Of a stretch of DNA of 48,746 nt, positions 42,509 through 48,746 are shown one piece after another. Position numbers and translations under genes: made by a program. Every line of letters starts with the position of its first letter. The stretch's first letter is position 1. The notes under the pieces were generated by a model. The model saw only the letters and a program-made list of their open reading frames with translations. It was not told the origin of the DNA and searched no databases. The stretch is from assembly GCA_937902315.1 (NCBI GenBank), contig CALGUG010000068.1:1-48746 (forward strand). The letters run 5' to 3'. Source of the stretch: an uncultured Chloroflexales bacterium (lineage in GTDB: Bacteria; Chloroflexota; Chloroflexia; Chloroflexales; Chloroflexaceae).

Positions 42509-43909
42509 ATGTCGCTCTTGAAACGTATTGGTGGAACTACTCCTGGCAGCGAAAGTGGTGCGCTGCCATCCCAACGGGCGAGCGTCTTGCCTCGACGGGA
42601 TGACATGGTAACGCGCCATGGGCGTGACCAAGAAGATAATACCTTTCTCGATTTAAAGATGCGTGTCCAGAATCGCTTGATTAGCGAGCTGGATCCGAAA
42701 CTTGATCTCTCGAATTCCGTAAAAGTGCGACAGCAGGTTGAAGAGGTCTTCAACGCTGTGCTTGACAGCGAGAGCGTTGTATTGAGCCGCACTGAACGGG
42801 CGAGGATGTTTGAGAGTATTGCCGCTGATATTTTGGGCTTTGGCCCACTTGAGGAGTTACTTGCTCAAGACGATATCAGTGAAATCATGGTCAACGGTCC
42901 TAAGAAGATCTTCATCGAGCGAAAAGGCAAGCTTGAGAAGAGCGATGTCGTCTTTAATAACGATGAGCATGTCATGCGTATTATTGACCGTATCGTTGCT
43001 CCGCTTGGCCGTCGCTGCGATGAGTCATCGCCGATGGTCGACGCACGCTTGCCTAATGGTAGCCGTGTAAACGCGGTTATTCGCCCGATCGCCCTCGATG
43101 GCCCAACCCTGACGATTCGTAAGTTCCGCAAGGAGTCGTTGACTGTTGATGATCTGATTCGTTTCGGTTCGCTCACACCGGAAATGGCGGAGTTCTTGGC
43201 TGCCTGTGTACAGGCGCGCTTGAACATTGTAGTTTCTGGTGGTACGGGTTCAGGTAAAACAACAACCTTGAATATCCTTTCGTCTTTCATTCCCGAAGAC
43301 GAGCGCGTGATCACCGTAGAGAATGCTGCTGAATTGCAGTTGCGCCAAGAGCACGTTGTGCGCCTTGAGTCGCGTCCACCCAACGTGGAAGGTAAAGGTG
43401 AGATCACGATTCGTGATCTGGTGATCAACTGTCTGCGTATGCGTCCTGAGCGCATTATCGTAGGTGAGTGTCGTGGCGGTGAGACGCTCGACATGTTGCA
43501 AGCCATGAACACCGGTCACGACGGATCGATGACCACTTGTCACGCGAACACTCCTCGCGACGCCCTATCGCGTATCGAGACGATGTGTTTGATGGCTGGT
43601 ATGGACCTTCCGGTGCGCGCTATTCGCGAACAAATGGCCTCGGCTGTGGAAGTGATTATCCAGCAATCGCGTTTGAAGGATGGTAGCCGTAAGATCGTCA
43701 ATATCGCAGAAGTACAGGGTATGGAAGGTGATGTAGTCGTTATGCAAGATATCTTCACCTTCGAACAAACAGGCCTGGACGAGCGAGGAAAGATTGTTGG
43801 TTCGTTGCGACCAACCGGTGTTCGACCGAAGTTTGTTGAGAAGTTCGAACGTTTGAATATTTATCTGCCGCCGAATATCTTCGGTTACTCTGGCGAGCGC
43901 TTCTTCTAG
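42509..43909 (+). CDS. cpaF: CpaF/TadA pilus assembly ATPase (Tad locus copy)
   Basis: 466 residues. The N-terminal MSLLKRIGG and short linker are followed by the helical domain, FGPLEELLAQDDISEIMVNG, Walker A GGTGSGKT (244-251), the Asp box VTVENAAELQL, Walker B RPERIIVGECRGGE and His box TTCHANT. It is the motor that polymerises Flp subunits through TadB/TadC. In the Asp box the acid seen in the paralogue at 20913 (ED) is Asn272 here (EN), and the His box reads TCHAN rather than TLHAN. These changes may be normal variation or may affect ATP turnover. The second gene of the CpaE-CpaF-TadB-TadC order, with a GGGAGG ribosome site. Confidence 0.92.
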   Translation: MSLLKRIGGTTPGSESGALPSQRASVLPRRDDMVTRHGRDQEDNTFLDLKMRVQNRLISELDPKLDLSNSVKVRQQVEEVFNAVLDSESVVLSRTERARMFESIAADILGFGPLEELLAQDDISEIMVNGPKKIFIERKGKLEKSDVVFNNDEHVMRIIDRIVAPLGRRCDESSPMVDARLPNGSRVNAVIRPIALDGPTLTIRKFRKESLTVDDLIRFGSLTPEMAEFLAACVQARLNIVVSGGTGSGKTTTLNILSSFIPEDERVITVENAAELQLRQEHVVRLESRPPNVEGKGEITIRDLVINCLRMRPERIIVGECRGGETLDMLQAMNTGHDGSMTTCHANTPRDALSRIETMCLMAGMDLPVRAIREQMASAVEVIIQQSRLKDGSRKIVNIAEVQGMEGDVVVMQDIFTFEQTGLDERGKIVGSLRPTGVRPKFVEKFERLNIYLPPNIFGYSGERFF

Positions 43910-43935
43910 TCGGAAACAATGGGCCGCGTCACAGG

Positions 43936-43988
43936 ACTCTTTCTTTTGCTGGGTTTATGTTCAGATAAGCTCAGCAAAAGAAAAGAGG
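43936..43988 (+). promoter_or_regulatory. Hairpin between cpaF and tadB
   Basis: CTTTTGCTG and CAGCAAAAG pair, extended by CTCTTT/AAAGAG around a bulge, with a 20-base loop. No T-run follows. As with the cpaB-cpaE junction it probably tunes expression within the operon. Confidence 0.45.
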
Positions 43989-44090
43989 GCCCATGCTGAG
44001 TAGAGTGATTGTTGCTGACGTTTCAAGTGTTGAGTTCGCACTGTCGTACAATGCAACCGTGCCAGATCGGTATTGAATGAGGCGACTCCT

Positions 44091-45083
44091 ATGGATGGAC
44101 TGCTTTCATCTCCAATGTTTCCCATTATTGCTGCGGCTCTTGTATTCATTGTCATTGCCGCTATTGTAGTGTTAATGTCACGCAAAGCAGGCGATGGTGA
44201 AGGCGATATATCGGATCGTCTATCGCAGTATGTTGGCGCTCCTACAGAGGAGTCAAAAGATAATGCGGCCGCGATTGCTCAGCGATTAGATGCGGTAGTT
44301 TCAAAAAGTAAGAGTGGAAGTAATATCGCCCGCGACTTGGCTCGTGCTGACCTCAAGCTCACCGTTTTCGAGTTTGTTATGATCAAGATAGGCTGTGCGG
44401 TGCTTGGCGGTCTCATCGGTGCTTTCATCGGGCGAGCAAGTATAGAAGCGCAAGTCATTTCAGCACTTGTTGGTTTTATTGTTTTATCGTTTGCGCCAAA
44501 TATCTATCTGAGCATTCGTGCACGCCAACGTGTAACGGCTTTTAACAATCAGCTTGGTGATACCATCGGTCTGATGGCGAACTCGTTGCGTAGCGGTTAT
44601 AGTTTCTTGCAGTCGCTCGACTTGGTAGCTCGCGAGGCTCCCGAACCAGCATCTTCTGAATTCCGACGTGTTGTGCAAGAGGTTGGTTTAGGTCGAACAA
44701 CGGAAGAAGCTCTGGCTGGTCTTCTGCGACGTGTTCCTTCCGACGACCTTGACCTGTTGATTACGGCTGTGAATATTCAGCATGAGGTCGGTGGTAATCT
44801 GGCTCAAGTGCTCGACACGATCGGCCACACAATTCGCGAACGTGTTCGTATTAAAGGTGAGATCAAGACCTTAACAGCGCAAGGCCGCATCTCGGCTTAC
44901 GTTATTACGGGTCTGCCGATCGGTTTGGCGATCTTCATTACCATGATCAACCCAAACTATATGGCGCCCATTTTCACCTTTGGTATGCCTCCACAGGCGT
45001 GGTGTTGTTTGCCAGTTACATCCCTGATTTTTATTGGCATTGGTTACTATGCTATCATGAAGATTATCGATATTGATGTCTAG
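44091..45083 (+). CDS. tadB: Tad pilus platform protein TadB (type II secretion F domain)
   Basis: 330 residues from ATG 44091, which has GAGG in front; an upstream TTG at 44073 is less likely. A membrane segment at the N-terminus, two close segments near 105-150, and a pair at the C-terminus surround the T2SF/GspF domain (NQLGDTIGLMANSLRSGYSFLQSLDLVAREAPEPASSEFRRVVQEVGLGRTTEEAL). It forms, with TadC, the inner-membrane platform on which CpaF acts. TadC starts ten bases past the stop, so the two are co-translated. Confidence 0.9.
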   Translation: MDGLLSSPMFPIIAAALVFIVIAAIVVLMSRKAGDGEGDISDRLSQYVGAPTEESKDNAAAIAQRLDAVVSKSKSGSNIARDLARADLKLTVFEFVMIKIGCAVLGGLIGAFIGRASIEAQVISALVGFIVLSFAPNIYLSIRARQRVTAFNNQLGDTIGLMANSLRSGYSFLQSLDLVAREAPEPASSEFRRVVQEVGLGRTTEEALAGLLRRVPSDDLDLLITAVNIQHEVGGNLAQVLDTIGHTIRERVRIKGEIKTLTAQGRISAYVITGLPIGLAIFITMINPNYMAPIFTFGMPPQAWCCLPVTSLIFIGIGYYAIMKIIDIDV

Positions 45084-45092
45084 GGGTGGAAT

Positions 45093-46019
45093 ATGAGTGG
45101 TCTTTTTATACCAGCCATATTCGCGGTTATGCTAATCGGTGGCATTGCGATGGTGGTTAGGTCGGTGATGCAGAACCGCGAACCCGACCTGATTGGCGAC
45201 CGCCTTAGCCAGTATACGGAACGTCCGCTGTCTTTGGAGGAACTAGAGCTACAGCAGCCCTTCTTCCAGCGCGTGATTGTGCCGATGACCAAGTCCTTTC
45301 TTTCCTTTATCGGTAAGTATGGACCGAAACAGAGCGCAGAGCGTCTAAAGGTCAGCTTGCAGCAGGCAGGTAATCCGGGCAATATCACCCCCGTGATGTT
45401 TACGGGTATCCGTATGGCCCTGTGTATTATTTTGCTGATTTTTGTAGGCGCGGTGACCTTCCCCTCGATGGAATTCACCCAAGCCCTTATGTATACGGCG
45501 ATCGGCTCGGTCATTGGCTTCCTGATGCCAGGTATTTGGCTAGGCCAAGAGATCAAAAAGCGTAAGACCAATATCGTTAAGGCTTTGCCCGACGCCTTGG
45601 ACTTGCTGACGATCGCAGTAGAAGCTGGTTTGGCTTTTGACTCCGGCATTCAACGCGTGGCCGAAAAATGGGATAACGAGTTGAGTAAGGAGTTCCGGCG
45701 TGTTTTGCAAGACATGCGCTTGGGTCGAACTCGTCGCGATGCTCTCAAAGACTTGGCTGAACGCACGGGTGTCGAGGATGTGCAGACCTTTACTGCCGCG
45801 ATTATTCAGGCCGACCAACTCGGTGTATCGATGGCGAAGATTCTGCGTGTTCAGTCCGACCAAATGCGTATCCGACGCCGTCAACGTGCTGAAGAGCTGG
45901 CCCAGAAGGCACCTGTTAAGATGCTCTTCCCGATGGTGTTCTTGATCTTCCCTGCATTGTTTGTAGTAATTCTTGGGCCTGCCGTTCCGCGCATTACGCA
46001 AGCGTTTGGTGGCCTCTAA
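45093..46019 (+). CDS. tadC: Tad pilus platform protein TadC (type II secretion F domain)
   Basis: 308 residues. N-terminal membrane segment, two further segments around 108-150, the GspF-like domain (LPDALDLLTIAVEAGLAFDSGIQRVAEKWDNELSKEFRRVLQDMRLGRTRRDALKDLAERT) and a C-terminal pair of segments with MVFLIFPALFVVILGPA. The sister of TadB in the platform. Ribosome site AGGGGTGG. In this order (CpaE, CpaF, TadB, TadC) the genes match the conserved Tad core. Confidence 0.9.
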   Translation: MSGLFIPAIFAVMLIGGIAMVVRSVMQNREPDLIGDRLSQYTERPLSLEELELQQPFFQRVIVPMTKSFLSFIGKYGPKQSAERLKVSLQQAGNPGNITPVMFTGIRMALCIILLIFVGAVTFPSMEFTQALMYTAIGSVIGFLMPGIWLGQEIKKRKTNIVKALPDALDLLTIAVEAGLAFDSGIQRVAEKWDNELSKEFRRVLQDMRLGRTRRDALKDLAERTGVEDVQTFTAAIIQADQLGVSMAKILRVQSDQMRIRRRQRAEELAQKAPVKMLFPMVFLIFPALFVVILGPAVPRITQAFGGL

Positions 46020-46046
46020 GCGTACAGCTCTAGCGACAGGTTAGCA

Positions 46047-46406
46047 ATGACAATTCGTGTGGTGAATACGACGCGTGCTCAGGTTATCGCCGAGCGTTGT
46101 GATCTGGCACGCAGTTTTTGGGAGCGCGGACGGGGCTTGTTGGGGCGCAGTTCGCTTGCGGAAGGAGAAGGCCTGATCATCTATCCTGAGTGGAGTGTAC
46201 ATAGCTTTTTTATGCGCTTTGCGATCGATGTGCTCTTTCTCGATGCGCACGATGTGGTGGTCGGTATGCAGCCCAATATGGTACCGAATCGCCCATTTGC
46301 AGGTAAATGGGGTGCGCGTTATGTGATCGAGCTGCCAACGGGGGTGATCGCTGCGACCCAAACCCAAATCGGTGACCAGTTGTCTTTGACCCCTTCGATA
46401 CACTAG
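46047..46406 (+). CDS. DUF192 family protein
   Basis: 119 residues. The family pattern is clear: a small beta barrel with RSFWERGRGLLGRSSLAEGEGLII, HSFFMRFAIDVLFLD and YVIELPTGVI, where the F-M-R-F-x-I-D block is typical. Function is not known; some members are secreted and others are fused to other domains. There is no signal peptide here. It starts 27 bases after tadC, so it is likely part of the pilus transcript, and I recall similar placement in relatives. Confidence 0.82.
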   Translation: MTIRVVNTTRAQVIAERCDLARSFWERGRGLLGRSSLAEGEGLIIYPEWSVHSFFMRFAIDVLFLDAHDVVVGMQPNMVPNRPFAGKWGARYVIELPTGVIAATQTQIGDQLSLTPSIH

Positions 46407-46416
46407 TGCGTCGCTA

Positions 46417-48435
46417 ATGATGCGTTTTTCAGTTTCTTTTGCTCAAGACCGTCGTTCTAAGCTGGTCTATCTCCTCGCTGCGGGCTTCTGCCTTTTTTTT
46501 CTTTGTCGCTACCTCACATCGCTGACCGACGTTCATACCTTTGATGCACTTTCATACGTGCTCGATGTCGAGCGGAAGCCATGGGTAGAGATCTTCCACC
46601 CCCATCATGTCGCCTATGGCTTGCTCGGCAAAGCGACGCTCGGAACGGCCCGACTGTTAGGCTACACGGGCACGAGCGCTGAACCCTTACAGGTGGTGAA
46701 TGCGATAGCTGGTGCACTTGGTGTAGCCAGTTTCTTTGTGTTGGTTGCGCGCGCGACTCGGCGTCTGCTTCCGGCGGCGATCGCGGCCCTGTTGTTGGGC
46801 GGAAGCTACGCCTTTTGGTATTACGCTGTAGAGATCGAAGTTTATACCGTCTCGGTTCTATTCCTGATCATCGCGCTCGGCTTGATGCTGCGCTTGTTGG
46901 AGGCGCCCAGCCGTCGGCTCTGGGTGCTATTGGGCATTGCCCAGAGCGGAGCGATCCTCTTTCATCAGACCAATGTCTTGCTCACGCTGCCAATCGCTGT
47001 GGTAGCGCTTGTGCTGGTGCGGCGTGCAGGTTCAGATATACGCCGAGCCTGGCGAGTATACGCTATCGATTTCGGCTTGTATCTGCTGATCGCTGCCGGT
47101 GTTTCGGTTCTTGCCTATGCAATCGTCGGTCTGTTAAGCGGCTTTCAGAGCTTAGAAGCCTTTTTGTGGTGGATGACCAACTACGCCCGCACCGGTTGGT
47201 GGGGCGGCCCGATCACCGATAAAAAGTGGGAGCTATTGGCCGAAGGCTTGAGCGAGACTCTGGCCCAGCCCGACGGCGGCTTTTTAGGCTTGCTGCTTTT
47301 GGGTTTGATTTGTCTGCATGGGCGCACGATCGTGCGGCGCTACGGAACACAGAGCTTGGTGCTGCTGAGCTGGCTGCTGGTCTACGGCGGCTTCTTTCTG
47401 TGGTGGGAACCCGATAACATCGAGTTTTGGATTGCGAGCTTACCGCCCTTTCTGCTTTTGCTGGCCTATGGCTTGTGCGAGGCGCGCGCTTGGCAGCCGA
47501 GCGTTTGGATCGCGGGAGCGTTGGCCTGCACGGTCTTTGCGGTCAACAACGACGCCATTCTGTTTCGCGGCGATGAGCGCTACGACCTTGAGCGCCGCGT
47601 GACCGACCTTTTGGCCGAGCGAACCGCGCCAGCCGATTTCTTGCTGGTGCCCGATGGCATGCAAGAGCTCTATCTGCCCTATTACGCCGGGCGCACCAAC
47701 TACCTCTCGATCAACCAAGCTATTTACGATGCGCTGGTGGCCTTCAACGAGAGCGGCGCGCAGGCCACGCCCCAACCGAGCGAGCTGTGGGACGCGGCCT
47801 GTACAACGATACAGCAGCGCATCGAGGCCAGCTTGGCCAACGGCGCGCGCGTTGTGATCGCCGACGATGTTTTGAAGCCGCCCAAATTGCTGTTGGAACG
47901 CCATCAGCTCGATCTAGCCGCCGTCGAAGCCTGCTTTGGCAGCTATCGCGAGGCCCTGATCGATATGGAATTCCCCGCCCCGCTGAGCGATTACGCCTAT
48001 CTGCCCAACGCCCAAGAGCAGAGTATGGCTGGCGGCTGGGATTTTCGCGAGACGCGCTGGGGCTGGCAGACGGTGCAGATCGAAGATCAGGGCTTTGATG
48101 AGGGTTGGCTGCTGCTGCCCGGTGAAGATGGGCGGATCGTCAGCCCGAGCTTCGAGCTCGATAGCAGCCGCATCGCCGCGATCGAACTGGAGCTGGCGCA
48201 TACCACTCAGGTGCGCGACGCTCAGCTCTTTTTCGCCGACCGCGATGGTGCGATGAGCGACGAGGCTTCGGTGCGTTGGGAGCTGGCCGATACGGAAGAG
48301 GTTGTGCGCTATCGGCTGGAGCTTGCGGATGAGCCCGCTTGGAACGGGCTGATCACGCGCTTGCGCTTCGACCCGGTCGGGGTCGGCGACGGCGGGATCA
48401 TTCGCCTGCTGGCTATTCGCCTGATCGAGCGCTAG
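46417..48435 (+). CDS. GT-C-like multi-pass membrane protein
   Basis: 672 residues; ATG 46417 and ATG 46420 are both possible, and neither has a good ribosome site. About 10-11 membrane segments fill residues 10-380, with an early outer loop holding HTFDALSYVLDVERKPWVEIFHPHHVAYGLLGK. The Asp near the start and the His-rich stretch suit a lipid-sugar-dependent glycosyltransferase or a DUF2723-type protein. A large soluble C-terminal part (about 395-672) follows, mostly outside the membrane, with a beta-sandwich-like end. Ten bases after the DUF192 gene, so it may belong to the same operon. A link to glycosylation of the pilus is plausible but unproven. Confidence 0.55.
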   Translation: MMRFSVSFAQDRRSKLVYLLAAGFCLFFLCRYLTSLTDVHTFDALSYVLDVERKPWVEIFHPHHVAYGLLGKATLGTARLLGYTGTSAEPLQVVNAIAGALGVASFFVLVARATRRLLPAAIAALLLGGSYAFWYYAVEIEVYTVSVLFLIIALGLMLRLLEAPSRRLWVLLGIAQSGAILFHQTNVLLTLPIAVVALVLVRRAGSDIRRAWRVYAIDFGLYLLIAAGVSVLAYAIVGLLSGFQSLEAFLWWMTNYARTGWWGGPITDKKWELLAEGLSETLAQPDGGFLGLLLLGLICLHGRTIVRRYGTQSLVLLSWLLVYGGFFLWWEPDNIEFWIASLPPFLLLLAYGLCEARAWQPSVWIAGALACTVFAVNNDAILFRGDERYDLERRVTDLLAERTAPADFLLVPDGMQELYLPYYAGRTNYLSINQAIYDALVAFNESGAQATPQPSELWDAACTTIQQRIEASLANGARVVIADDVLKPPKLLLERHQLDLAAVEACFGSYREALIDMEFPAPLSDYAYLPNAQEQSMAGGWDFRETRWGWQTVQIEDQGFDEGWLLLPGEDGRIVSPSFELDSSRIAAIELELAHTTQVRDAQLFFADRDGAMSDEASVRWELADTEEVVRYRLELADEPAWNGLITRLRFDPVGVGDGGIIRLLAIRLIER

Positions 48436-48461
48436 CTGACTGCTGTATACACTTGTTTTGA

Positions 48462-48488
48462 AACAGGCTCGTCAAGAGCCTGTTTTTT
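48462..48488 (+). terminator. Intrinsic terminator after the GT-C-like gene
   Basis: AACAGGCTC and GAGCCTGTT pair (48462-48470 with 48476-48484) around GTCAA, then TTTT. A textbook terminator for the end of the Tad region. Confidence 0.9.
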
Positions 48489-48691
48489 GTGTCTTGCCAT
48501 CGCTTCATCGTTTGGCGGAGAGGCGTCTAGCCCCCATTCGGCTGCTGGCGCGTCCGCCTCCGGCTATCAGATGGGAGCTTCTGCCCTCATCCCCGGCCCT
48601 TCTCCCGCCATTGCGGGAGAAGGGTGCCTAAGCGCGCTCGGCCCTCAAGCTGAGAGAGCTGGTTGGCTTGGGCAGGCTCAGCCAACGACTT
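48489..48691. repeat. Repeat island with CGCGTCCGCC core and REP-like palindrome
   Basis: Extended core starting at about 48515 (TTTGGCGG, then the core at 48547-48570), a REP-like CTCCCGCCATTGCGGGAG at 48602-48619, and no gene. Same composition as the islands at 1-285 and 9422-10160. Confidence 0.6.
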
Positions 48692-48746
48692 ATACCAAAT
48701 TCGGTTGCTTCATTCTATTTGGCCTTCGGCAGAGTGGAACTTGTCT
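48692..48746 (+). mobile_element. MITE-like element, copy 4 (cut by the window end)
   Basis: Starts with the ATACCAAATTCG terminal repeat, then GTTGCTTCATTCTATTTGGC and CTTCGGCAGAGTGGAACTT, nearly identical to 20674-20728. The remainder lies beyond the window. Confidence 0.7.

Overview
The window looks like a chromosomal segment of a Chloroflexota bacterium, probably class Chloroflexia. This placement is inferred, because no rRNA or other phylogenetic marker is present. Supporting signs are: a Tad pilus locus with motor and platform genes but no outer-membrane secretin gene, as expected of a single-membrane cell; an LPXTG-type surface protein; lipoprotein signals on an ABC-efflux adaptor; a PAS-STAS (RsbR-like) regulator; a C-terminal 'LLPIVSK' ending like the YLPLV-type endings I associate with secreted Chloroflexota proteins; and a CrtI-type carotenoid desaturase. 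Intergenic regions are crowded with short dispersed repeats. No tRNA, rRNA, CRISPR array, prophage or intact transposase was seen.

Layout. Positions 1-806 hold a dispersed repeat and, on the minus strand, a candidate structured non-coding RNA with its own promoter, a 15-bp closing helix and an intrinsic terminator. A CrtI-type desaturase follows (minus). Positions 2574-9421 form a plus-strand efflux operon: lipoprotein HlyD-like adaptor, FtsX/MacB-type permease, an ATPase with an AbrB/SpoVT-like C-terminal domain, a second ATPase, and a YbaY-like exported protein with an LPQTG anchor. RNA hairpins sit at several of the junctions. Positions 9422-10220 are a repeat island with three near-identical 149-bp units, each carrying a terminator-like hairpin. 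Then come the primary sigma factor, a VC0807-type membrane protein, a mutarotase-fold protein, a SAM methyltransferase paired with the PAS-STAS regulator, and a secreted metallophosphatase (all minus), followed by clpB (plus).

Positions 20913-25173 (minus) carry a four-gene group: TPR protein, small protein, AAA+ ATPase with an N-terminal helical domain, and a CpaF-type secretion ATPase. It is separate from the main Tad locus, which has its own CpaF. Next are a CPBP membrane protease, miaB and an unknown acidic protein (minus). A large GT-C-like membrane protein (28323-31412) precedes a second repeat island.

Positions 32231-46406 (plus) are the Tad/Flp-type pilus region: two TadE-like pseudopilins (one with a long Thr/Pro/Ser/Arg repeat tail), a TadG-like von Willebrand A protein, a large kelch-like secreted protein, CpaB, CpaE with a receiver domain, CpaF, TadB, TadC and a DUF192 protein. 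A second GT-C-like membrane protein closes the region. The Flp major pilin and the prepilin peptidase are not in the window, so they must be encoded elsewhere if the system makes a pilus.

A family of about 150-165-bp MITE-like elements with 12-bp terminal inverted repeats and a long internal palindrome, plus at least nine copies of a 'CGCGTCCGCCTNCGGCTA' core, fills the spaces between operons.
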